Source: CAZBWP01 sp964630265
GTDB taxonomy: Bacteria > Pseudomonadota > Alphaproteobacteria > Rhodospirillales > Defluviicoccaceae
Assembly: GCA_964630265.1 (NCBI GenBank)
Contig: CAZVRW010000080.1
Location: 1 to 13,158, forward strand
DNA: 13,158 bases
Direction of reading: 5' to 3'
In this document: positions 7,236 through 13,090 of the stretch, one piece after another
How positions within the stretch are numbered: position 1 is the first letter of the stretch
Layout of the letters: the number at the start of each line of letters is the position of its first letter
Program-made: the position numbers and the translations under genes
Notes under the pieces: generated by a model
What the model was told of the DNA's origin: nothing
Databases searched by the model: none
What the model saw: the letters and a program-made list of their open reading frames with translations, nothing else

Positions 7236-7849
7236 GCGGAGACGACCGCGTCGAGCGCCTCCAGGCGAGCGTTGAACAGGTGATCGGCGCCGGCGACGGC
7301 CTTGTGTTCGATCTCGATGTTCTTCTGGCTCGACAGTTTCTTGGCCAGCTTGGTCACCGCCTCGGGCGGGATGACGTCATCGCGGTCACCGTTGACGATC
7401 AGGCCCGACGCGGGACACGGCGCCAGAAACGTAAAATCCTCGATGCCGGCCGGCGGAGCCACGGCGATGAACCGGTGGATCTCCGGCCGGCGCATCATCA
7501 ACTGCATGCCGATCAAGGCGCCGTAAGAGTAGCCGGCGACCCAGCATTCGGCCGCGTTGGGGTTGAAACTCTCCATCCAATCCAGCGCCGAGGCACCGTC
7601 GCTGAGCGCGCCCAGGCCGTCGTCGAACAGCCCCTGCGATCGGCCCACGCCACGGAAGTTGAACCGGAGGACGGAGAATCCACGCCGCTGGAACTGCTGG
7701 TACAGCGCGAAGACGATCCGGTTGTTCATGGTGCCGCCATGGCGCGGGTGCGGATGCAACACCAGGGCAATGGAGGCCCCGGCCCGTTTCGAATGATGGT
7801 AGCGGCCCTCGAGACGTCCCTCGGTACCGTTGAAAATGACTTCCGGCAT
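7202..7849 (-). CDS. Alpha/beta hydrolase, COG2945-type
   Basis: The 215-residue soluble protein has the compact alpha/beta-hydrolase fold of the COG2945 group (annotated only as predicted hydrolases). Visible are HPHPRHGGTMNN (the oxyanion region after strand 3), the FNFRGVGRSQG motif, the nucleophile elbow GYSYG with Ser108, NGDRDDVIPPE with a probable catalytic acid at Asp157, and the catalytic His190 in GADHLF. No cap domain or signal peptide is seen. The ATG (complement of 7847-7849) has a purine-rich GAAGAG about 7 nt upstream. The substrate is unknown. The gene diverges from the cysE-iscR operon across 205 bp and overlaps the 3' end of anmK tail to tail. Confidence 0.9.
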   Translation of the reverse strand: MPEVIFNGTEGRLEGRYHHSKRAGASIALVLHPHPRHGGTMNNRIVFALYQQFQRRGFSVLRFNFRGVGRSQGLFDDGLGALSDGASALDWMESFNPNAAECWVAGYSYGALIGMQLMMRRPEIHRFIAVAPPAGIEDFTFLAPCPASGLIVNGDRDDVIPPEAVTKLAKKLSSQKNIEIEHKAVAGADHLFNARLEALDAVVSAYMDRVLAAPV

Positions 7850-7953
7850 GCTTTGCTCTTCTCAAGACCCCTGCCGAGGTCGCCCGCGACGCCCGATCAA
7901 ACCCCACTGGGTGTGTTGGCTAACGGGGTTCGTCGCCAGTTTTTCGGCCGTTA

Positions 7954-7978
7954 ATAATTGAACCCGCGAGTCGGGTAT
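7954..7978. promoter_or_regulatory. IscR type 1-like operator upstream of cysE-iscR operon
   Basis: A 25-bp imperfect palindrome has half-sites ATAATTGAAC (7954-7963) and AGTCGGGTAT (7969-7978), separated by 5 bp. The enterobacterial IscR type 1 consensus is 25 bp, with halves ATASYYGACT and AGTCRRSTAT and a 5-bp spacer. The right half fits 10 of 10 and the left half 7 of 10; the spacer here is GC-rich instead of A/T-rich. It covers the -35 box of the candidate cysE promoter, where a bound [2Fe-2S]-IscR could block RNA polymerase. An iscR gene lies in the same operon. The consensus is recalled from enterobacteria; use of this motif in this organism is inferred. Confidence 0.55.
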
Positions 7979-7986
7979 CCTATAGT
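7958..7986 (+). promoter_or_regulatory. Sigma-70-like promoter for cysE-iscR-desulfurase operon
   Basis: TTGAAC (7958-7963) and TATAGT (7981-7986) are separated by exactly 17 bp. The -10 matches 5 of 6 consensus bases and the -35 matches the first four. The element sits in an unusually AT-rich patch (about 7939-7960) of a GC-rich region, 69 bp before the cysE ATG, so transcription would begin near 7993. The -35 lies within the IscR-like palindrome. Confidence 0.6.
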
Positions 7987-8054
7987 CATGGCGTTTGCGA
8001 CGGGCACGCCGGCCCGCGGCAGCCGCCCGGCCGAAGAAAGGTATAGTTAACCAC

Positions 8055-8828
8055 ATGGTTTTCAAGAGCATCCGGGATGATATCGATTCGTTCATGGCGC
8101 GCGACCCCGCGGCACGCTCGCGCCTGGAGATCGCGCTCTGTTATCCCGGCTTTCATGCGATCGTGCTCTATCGAATCGCGAACGCCGTGTGGCGCCGGCG
8201 CTTCTTCCTGCTCGCCCGCTGGATTTCGCAGATCGGTCGGCTGCTTACCGGCATCGAGATTCATCCCGGCGCGGTGATCGGCCGGCGCTTGTTCATCGAT
8301 CACGGCTTTGGCGTGGTCATCGGCGAGACCTCGGAGATCGGCGACGACGTGACCCTTTACCAGGGGGTGACGCTGGGCGGCATCGCCCCCTCGGTGGATT
8401 CCGCCAGCCAAGTCGACCGCAAGCGTCATCCGACCCTGCAGAATGGCGTCATCGTCGGATCGGGTGCGCAGGTCCTCGGGCCGATCACCATCGGCGAGAA
8501 GGCGCGGGTCGGCGCCAACGCCGTGGTCACCCGGGATTTGCCCGCCGAGGTCACGGCCGTCGGCATCCCCGCCCATGGCATCATGCCCAAGGACCGCAGC
8601 ACGTCCGGCCGGTTCGTTCCCTACGGCACGCCGGCGGAAGGCTGCCCGGATCCGGTGCTGGCGACCATCGAGAACCTGCGCGGGCAGGTGGCAGCCTTAC
8701 AGGTGCACGTGCGTGACCTGGAGAACCGCCTGCACGACGCCGGGAGCACCACGCGGCACGAGGACAGCGAGTCCGGCCGGCAGCGCTCCCATCCGCCGCC
8801 GGTGGCGGTGGAGGCGAGCCGCCGCTGA
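8055..8828 (+). CDS. cysE: Serine O-acetyltransferase (short CysE type)
   Basis: CysE makes O-acetylserine from serine and acetyl-CoA, the committed step to cysteine. The 257-residue protein has the short N-terminal helical domain typical of the Bacillus/Nif-cluster type and a left-handed beta-helix built from hexapeptide repeats (IHPGAVIGRRLFIDHGFGVVIG, IVGSGAQVLGPITIG, ARVGANAVV). The catalytic region includes Asp82-His83 and His125 in RKRHP, equivalent to E. coli His158 and His193. Residues about 205-257 form a predicted coiled coil (NLRGQVAALQVHVRDLENRLH) and a charged, disordered tail ending in Arg-Arg. That tail lacks the terminal Ile that E. coli CysE uses to dock into CysK. The ATG at 8055 follows AAAGG (8037-8041) at a longish 13 nt. 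First gene of the operon: it supplies cysteine to the two desulfurases downstream. Confidence 0.93.
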   Translation: MVFKSIRDDIDSFMARDPAARSRLEIALCYPGFHAIVLYRIANAVWRRRFFLLARWISQIGRLLTGIEIHPGAVIGRRLFIDHGFGVVIGETSEIGDDVTLYQGVTLGGIAPSVDSASQVDRKRHPTLQNGVIVGSGAQVLGPITIGEKARVGANAVVTRDLPAEVTAVGIPAHGIMPKDRSTSGRFVPYGTPAEGCPDPVLATIENLRGQVAALQVHVRDLENRLHDAGSTTRHEDSESGRQRSHPPPVAVEASRR

Positions 8829-8860
8829 CCCCCATCAGCGCAAGACATCACGAGCGACAG

Positions 8861-8865
8861 AGGAG
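8861..8865 (+). promoter_or_regulatory. Strong Shine-Dalgarno for iscR, fixing a TTG start
   Basis: AGGAG lies 7 nt before the TTG at 8873. There is no ATG or GTG in a position that would keep the conserved N-terminus KLSTKGRYAV, so this site decides the unusual start codon. Confidence 0.85.
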
Positions 8866-8872
8866 ACAGACG

Positions 8873-9361
8873 TTGAAACTCAGCACCAAGGGCCGATACG
8901 CGGTGATGGCGATGGCCGACCTCGCCTTCCACGGCAGCGGCAAGCCGGTCGCCCTCGCCGAGATCGCCGAGCGGCAGGAGATCTCATTGTCCTATCTGGA
9001 GCAACTCTTCGGCAAGCTCAGGCGCGCCGGCCTCGTCTCCAGCGTCCGCGGCCCCGGCGGCGGGTACCTGCTCGCCCGATCGACGGCGGATCTGCGGGTC
9101 TCCGACATCATTCTCGCGGTCGATGAACCGATCAAGGCGACCCGCTGTGCGCCCGGCTCGCCGATGGGCTGCCACTCCCACCGCGGTCGCTGCCTCACCC
9201 ACGACCTGTGGGAGGAACTGGGGAACCAGATATATCTGTACTTGAGCGCCGTGACGCTCGCGGACATTTGCGAGCGGCGGATCCTGGGCAGCAGCCGCGC
9301 CGTGTTCAACGTGACGCGCAAGGGCTCGGATCCGCGGACGTCGCTGCCGGCGGCGTCCTGA
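8873..9361 (+). CDS. iscR: IscR, Rrf2-family [2Fe-2S] transcriptional regulator
   Basis: IscR senses iron-sulfur cluster status and represses isc operons when it holds a cluster. The 162-residue product begins MKLSTKGRYAVMAM (TTG start), followed by a winged-helix domain (residues 1-70) with ISLSYLEQLFGKLRRAGLVSSVRGPGGGY; Glu43 aligns with the specificity residue Glu43 of E. coli IscR. The cluster ligands are present as Cys92, Cys100, Cys107 and His110 (C-x7-C-x6-C-x2-H, versus C-x5-C-x5-C-x2-H in E. coli), so it should bind a cluster. It lies 44 bp after cysE and 23 bp before a cysteine desulfurase gene. It probably autoregulates through the palindrome at 7954-7978; no second site is seen in the 44-bp gap. 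Confidence 0.94.
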   Translation: MKLSTKGRYAVMAMADLAFHGSGKPVALAEIAERQEISLSYLEQLFGKLRRAGLVSSVRGPGGGYLLARSTADLRVSDIILAVDEPIKATRCAPGSPMGCHSHRGRCLTHDLWEELGNQIYLYLSAVTLADICERRILGSSRAVFNVTRKGSDPRTSLPAAS

Positions 9362-9384
9362 CCGGGACGCTCCGCCGCGCCGCC

Positions 9385-10503
9385 ATGACGGCCGACATCT
9401 ACCTCGATCACAACGCGACGACGCCGATCCATCCCGATGCCGCCGAGGCGATGGCGGCGGCCCTGTGCGAGGTCGGCAATCCGTCGTCGGTGCACCGCCG
9501 CGGTCGTCGGGCGCGCGCCGCCGTCGAGCGGGCGCGCGCCGCCGTCGCTGCGCTGGTCGGAGCGGCCCCCGCGACGGTGGTCTTCACCAGCGGCGGCACC
9601 GAGGCGAACGCGCTGGCGCTGCGCGGCGCCCGGCGGCCACGCGTGTTGGTGTCGGCGGTCGAGCATCCGTGCGTCCTCGACGCTGTCGATGACCCGGAGA
9701 TCATCCCGGTCGACGGCGACGGCCGTGTGGACGTCGACCGATTGGACGCCAGGCTCGCCGCCGATCCCCGTCCGTCGCTGATCGCCGTCATGTTGGCCAA
9801 CAACGAAACCGGGGTCCTGCAGCCGATCGACGCCGTGGTGACGGTGGGCCGCCGGCATGGCGCGCAGATCCATTGCGATGCGGTTCAGGCCGCCGGCCGC
9901 CTGCCTCTCGCCCTCGATGCGCTTGGCGTCGACACCCTCGCCCTCTCCGCCCACAAACTGGGAGGACCGATGGGCGTTGGCGCCTTGGTGCTGCGCGACG
10001 GCGCCGCGCGCGAACCGCTGCTGCGCGGCGGAGGCCAGGAGCGGCGGCGACGGGCGGGCACCGAGAACGTCCCCGGCATCGTCGGCTTCGGTGTCGCCGC
10101 CGAGCGGGCGGCGGCGCTGCCCGCGGCCGAGCGCCTCGCCGCGTTGCGCGCTCGGCTGGAGGCGGGCATCCGCGCTCGCGCCGCCGACACCGTCATCTTC
10201 GCGGAACACGCGCCCCGGCTGCCGAACACGAGTTGTTTCGCGGCGCCCGATGTCGAGAGCGACAGCCAAGTGATTGCCCTGGATCTCGCCGGCATTGCCG
10301 TCAGCGCCGGGGCCGCCTGCTCGTCCGGATCGGTGGCGAGCAGCCATGTGTTGCGCGCCATGGGTGTGGCGCCGGACCTCTCCAGATGCGCGATCCGCGT
10401 CAGTCTCGGGCCGATGAGCACGGCGGCCGACGTCGACGGCTTTCTGGCGGCTTGGGGGAACCTGGTCGAGCGCGCGCGCCGCCGCCCGGAGTACGCCGCA
10501 TGA
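9385..10503 (+). CDS. Cysteine desulfurase, NifS/IscS-like (first of two)
   Basis: This PLP enzyme removes sulfur from cysteine as an enzyme-bound persulfide. The 372-residue protein shows YLDHNATTPIHPDA, FTSGGTEANALAL, the PLP-stacking His in AVEHPCV, NNETGVLQPI, the Schiff-base lysine Lys191 in LSAHKLGGPMG, RAGTENVPGIVGFG and the catalytic Cys312 in GAACSSGS. Both key residues are intact. It is shorter and more diverged than the second desulfurase and lacks the IscS-type ACTSAS active-site loop, so it resembles the accessory NifS-like paralogue often found before iscS in alphaproteobacteria. The ATG at 9385 has no convincing Shine-Dalgarno; coupling to iscR, 23 bp upstream, is likely. Its stop overlaps the iscS start by 4 bp (ATGA). 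Confidence 0.92.
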   Translation: MTADIYLDHNATTPIHPDAAEAMAAALCEVGNPSSVHRRGRRARAAVERARAAVAALVGAAPATVVFTSGGTEANALALRGARRPRVLVSAVEHPCVLDAVDDPEIIPVDGDGRVDVDRLDARLAADPRPSLIAVMLANNETGVLQPIDAVVTVGRRHGAQIHCDAVQAAGRLPLALDALGVDTLALSAHKLGGPMGVGALVLRDGAAREPLLRGGGQERRRRAGTENVPGIVGFGVAAERAAALPAAERLAALRARLEAGIRARAADTVIFAEHAPRLPNTSCFAAPDVESDSQVIALDLAGIAVSAGAACSSGSVASSHVLRAMGVAPDLSRCAIRVSLGPMSTAADVDGFLAAWGNLVERARRRPEYAA

Positions 10504-11747
10504 CCACGACCGCGCCGATGGACCGGCCGATCTATCTCGATTACCAAGCGACGACGCCGACCGACCCGCGCGTCGTCGAGGCCATGCTGCCGTTCTTTTA
10601 CGATCGCTTCGGCAATCCGCACTCCCGAAGCCATGCCTTCGGCACCGACGCGGCGGCGGCGGTGGAGGCTGCCCGCGCCGAGGTGGCCGCGGCGATCGGC
10701 GCCGAGGCCCGCGAGATCGTCTTCACCTCGGGCGCCACCGAATCCAACAACCTGGCGATCAAGGGGGCGGCGCGCTTCCTGCGCGGGCACGGGCACGGGC
10801 ACGGGCACGGGCAGGGCCATGGGCGCGGGCATGGGCGCCGCGACCACGTGGTCACCTGTGCCACCGAGCACAAATGCGTGCTGGAGAGTTGCCGACGGCT
10901 CGGCGAGGAGGGCTTCGCCGTCACGGTGTTGCCGGTCTCGGGCGACGGTCGCATCGACCTGGATCGTCTGGCGGTGGCGCTTGGCGATCGCACCGCGCTG
11001 GTCTCGGTGATGGCGGTCAACAACGAGATCGGCGTGCTGCAGCCGCTCGCCGAGATCGGCGCCCTCTGCCGGGCGCGGGGCGTCCTGTTCCACACCGACG
11101 CGGCGCAGGCGGTCGGCAAGATCCCGCTCGACGTCGCCGCCATGAACATCGACCTGCTCAGCATCTCCGGCCACAAGCTTTATGGGCCGAAGGGGATCGG
11201 CGCGCTGTACGTGCGCCGGCGGCCGCGGGTGCGGCTGGTGCCCCTGATCGACGGTGGCGGCCAGGAGCGCGGCCTGCGCTCCGGCACCCTGCCGACGCCG
11301 CTCTGCGTCGGGCTGGGCACCGCCTGTCGCATCGCCGGCGGAGAGATGGCAGCGGAGGGCGAACGCCTGACAGGCCTGCGCGATCGGCTGCTCGCGGCAT
11401 TGCAGCGGTCGCTGCCGGAGGCCGCCGTCAACGGCGATGCGCACCATCGCGTTCCCGGCAACCTCAACCTGCGACTGCCGGGCGTCGACGCGGAGGCCCT
11501 GATCGCCGCGTTGCCGGAGATTGCGATGTCCACCGGCTCGGCCTGCACGTCGGCCTCGATCGAGCCGTCGTATGTGCTGCGCGCCCTCGGCCTCGATGCC
11601 GCCGCCGCCCGCGAAAGCCTGCGCATCGGCCTCGGCCGGTTCACCACCGAGGCCGAGATCGACGTGGCGGTTGAACGAATCGTCGCGGCCGTTACAACAC
11701 GCAGTGCCGGCACGACTTCGAACCGGACGTCACTGTTGGCCCGCTGA
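10500..11747 (+). CDS. iscS: IscS, cysteine desulfurase with a Gly/His-rich loop insert
   Basis: IscS supplies persulfide sulfur for iron-sulfur cluster assembly. The 415-residue protein has IYLDYQATTPTDPRVVEAM, FTSGATESNNLAIKGAARF, the ATEHKCVL histidine, NNEIGVLQPL, the PLP lysine Lys226 in SISGHKLYGPKG, GGGQERGLRSGTLPTPL and catalytic Cys349 in TGSACTSASIEPSYVLRALG, the true IscS-type loop. Residues 96-113 are an insert of Gly-His, Gly-Gln and Gly-Arg dipeptides, placed where E. coli IscS has a short loop before the HIITSKTEH strand. The insert explains most of the extra length (E. coli 404). The ATG at 10500 has GGAG 8 nt upstream and overlaps the previous stop; an in-frame ATG at 10518 is less likely. 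No iscU follows; the next gene is a ferredoxin 93 bp on. Confidence 0.95.
   Translation: MTTTAPMDRPIYLDYQATTPTDPRVVEAMLPFFYDRFGNPHSRSHAFGTDAAAAVEAARAEVAAAIGAEAREIVFTSGATESNNLAIKGAARFLRGHGHGHGHGQGHGRGHGRRDHVVTCATEHKCVLESCRRLGEEGFAVTVLPVSGDGRIDLDRLAVALGDRTALVSVMAVNNEIGVLQPLAEIGALCRARGVLFHTDAAQAVGKIPLDVAAMNIDLLSISGHKLYGPKGIGALYVRRRPRVRLVPLIDGGGQERGLRSGTLPTPLCVGLGTACRIAGGEMAAEGERLTGLRDRLLAALQRSLPEAAVNGDAHHRVPGNLNLRLPGVDAEALIAALPEIAMSTGSACTSASIEPSYVLRALGLDAAAARESLRIGLGRFTTEAEIDVAVERIVAAVTTRSAGTTSNRTSLLAR
10785..10838 (+). repeat. In-frame hexanucleotide repeat, 9 units, inside iscS
   Basis: Nine 6-bp units encode Gly-X dipeptides: four exact GGGCAC units (10785-10808, Gly-His), then Gly-Gln, Gly-His, Gly-Arg, Gly-His and Gly-Arg with diverged codons. 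The pure run of four suggests recent slippage and the diverged 3' units suggest an older array. The result is an 18-residue Gly/His/Arg-rich loop with six histidines (residues 96-113). Confidence 0.95.
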
Positions 11748-11840
11748 GCCCGGGCCCGGCGCCGCCGCGACCGTCTTCCCGCGCCCGCAACCGCGAGCGC
11801 CTCACCAAGACATGGACAAGGAACAGGATAGCCAGCCGCC

Positions 11841-12179
11841 ATGCCGAAGATGACCTTCATTGCCGCCGACGGCAGCAGCCGGCAGGAAGTCGACGCCCCC
11901 ATCGGGCTGTCGGTGCTGGAAATTGCGCACCGCCACGACATCGATCTGGAGGGCGCCTGCGAGGGGTCGCTCGCTTGCTCGACCTGTCATGTCATCGTCG
12001 ACCCCGACTGGTACGACCGGCTCGACGAGCCGCGGGAGGAGGAGGAGGACATGCTCGATCTCGCCTTCGGCCTGACCCGGACATCGCGGCTCGGCTGTCA
12101 GATCCGCATGACCGAGGACCTGGACGGATTGGTGGTGACCTTGCCGTCGGAAACCCACAACATGATGGTCGGCGACTGA
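11841..12179 (+). CDS. fdx: Adrenodoxin-type [2Fe-2S] ferredoxin (isc-type Fdx)
   Basis: The 112-residue ferredoxin has four cluster cysteines: Cys40, Cys46 and Cys49 in GACEGSLACSTCHVI (C-x5-C-x2-C) and Cys86 in SRLGCQIRM. This is the vertebrate-type (adrenodoxin/Isc Fdx) pattern. The acidic patch DEPREEEEDMLDL (about 62-74) matches the redox-partner interface of this family. Isc Fdx delivers electrons during cluster assembly on the IscS/IscU complex, which fits its place after iscS. The ATG at 11841 follows AGGA (11825-11828) at 12 nt; Met4 is another in-frame option. The gap 11748-11840 holds no recognisable gene. The product might also serve other redox partners, so the symbol rests on context. 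Confidence 0.92.
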   Translation: MPKMTFIAADGSSRQEVDAPIGLSVLEIAHRHDIDLEGACEGSLACSTCHVIVDPDWYDRLDEPREEEEDMLDLAFGLTRTSRLGCQIRMTEDLDGLVVTLPSETHNMMVGD

Positions 12180-12220
12180 GCCGGCTCCGGCACGGCGGCG
12201 ACTACGCGGGGAACCGGGGC

Positions 12221-13090
12221 ATGCGCGGGCCGGCCTGGGTCGTGCTGCTCGCGGCGACGGCGGCCCTCGCCGCCCAGCCGTCCGCAGCCGTCGCGGGCCC
12301 GACCGCCTACGACGTGGGAGCCGTGCTCGGCGCCCCGCATCCCTTGAGTGCACGGCCGCGGACGGCGCCGGCCAAGCCGCCAGGCGTGGCGTCCGGACCG
12401 CCCATAAGCGCACAGCCCGAGCGCGAACAGACGGTCAGCGCACCGGCCGAGGCAACCACGCCGCCCGCGACGCCTCCGGTGCCCGTTCCGTTCGCCGCCG
12501 CCCGCGATCGCTGGTACGTGGCCGGGTCGCTGGGTCTCGCCATTCCGCGCCGCGGCGACGTGAGCGGCGGCCTGGAGGCGACCCTGGATTTCGCCAACCG
12601 CGCCACGTTCGCCGGCACGGCGGGCTATGCTTGGCGATCCGGGTTCCGCGCGGAAGGGCAGGTCTGGTACCAGACGTTTGCCGTCGACGACATCCAGATC
12701 AGCGACGCCGGCACCATTCCCGGCCTTAACCCTGGCGCCGGCGGCGCTTCGGGCGACGCGCGCGCGGTGGTGCTGACTGCCAATCTCGCCTACGACTTCG
12801 AGACGAACAGCCGCTGGTCGCCATACTTCATCGGCGGCATCGGCATCGCCAACGTCATCTACGACGACATCGCGCTGGGCGGTGTCACCATGATCGACGA
12901 CAACGCCTGGATGCTGGCCTTCCAGGTCGGCACCGGCATCTCCTATCTGTTTTCCGCCCACTGGTCGGCGGAGGCCGCATACCGCTACATCTTCACCCTG
13001 GACCCGAACATGGCCGACGCGACCGGCCGCGCCATCCAGACCGACTTCGCCACGCACAATATCGTCTTCGGCGCCCGCTACGCCTTCTGA
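12221..13090 (+). CDS. Outer-membrane beta-barrel protein with Pro-rich N-terminal linker
   Basis: The 289-residue protein begins with a typical signal peptide (MRGPAWVVLLAATAALAAQ, probable cleavage after AVA near residue 25). A linker of about 70 residues (26-96) follows, containing 17 prolines and many Ala, Thr and Ser. The final ~190 residues look like a small outer-membrane barrel of the Omp25/OmpA-like beta-barrel superfamily (WYVAGSLGLAIP, WRSGFRAEGQVWYQTF, RWSPYFIGGIGIANV, HWSAEAAYRYIF), with alternating hydrophobic strands and a C-terminal phenylalanine in GARYAF, the usual BAM recognition end. The size suits an eight-stranded barrel. The start is ATG 12221 with GGGGA (12208-12212) 8 nt ahead; the frame is open upstream to 11975 but that part overlaps fdx. 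The function is unknown, and the 41-bp gap after fdx does not show whether it belongs to the isc operon. Confidence 0.85.
   Translation: MRGPAWVVLLAATAALAAQPSAAVAGPTAYDVGAVLGAPHPLSARPRTAPAKPPGVASGPPISAQPEREQTVSAPAEATTPPATPPVPVPFAAARDRWYVAGSLGLAIPRRGDVSGGLEATLDFANRATFAGTAGYAWRSGFRAEGQVWYQTFAVDDIQISDAGTIPGLNPGAGGASGDARAVVLTANLAYDFETNSRWSPYFIGGIGIANVIYDDIALGGVTMIDDNAWMLAFQVGTGISYLFSAHWSAEAAYRYIFTLDPNMADATGRAIQTDFATHNIVFGARYAF

Noticed and set aside
7900..7930. Inverted repeat AACCCC/GGGGTT in the cysE upstream region
   Set aside because: Only 6 bp per arm with a 19-nt loop, expected by chance in GC-rich DNA, and not aligned with the promoter.
8043..8052. A second IscR half-site (ATAGTTAACC) just before cysE
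   Set aside because: It resembles a left half-site but has no matching right half at the expected distance, and it overlaps the region next to the ribosome-binding site and start codon.
7995..8054. Upstream TTG start for cysE at 7995
   Set aside because: It lies right at the predicted transcription start with no ribosome-binding site, and the added 20 residues do not look like a CysE N-terminus.
10785..10838. Short repeats as a CRISPR array
   Set aside because: Units are contiguous with no spacers and lie within coding sequence; the same holds for the repeats at 3796-3867 and 6588-6635.
8992..11447. Long - strand open frames (451 and 520 codons) opposite iscR and the desulfurases
   Set aside because: Same shadow effect; the + strand has intact catalytic motifs through the whole stretch and the antisense proteins show no family features.
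11812..11853. A 13-codon reading frame (MDKEQDSQPPCRR) overlapping the fdx start
   Set aside because: It has no Shine-Dalgarno of its own and a random-looking peptide. It could couple translation to fdx, but nothing supports this.
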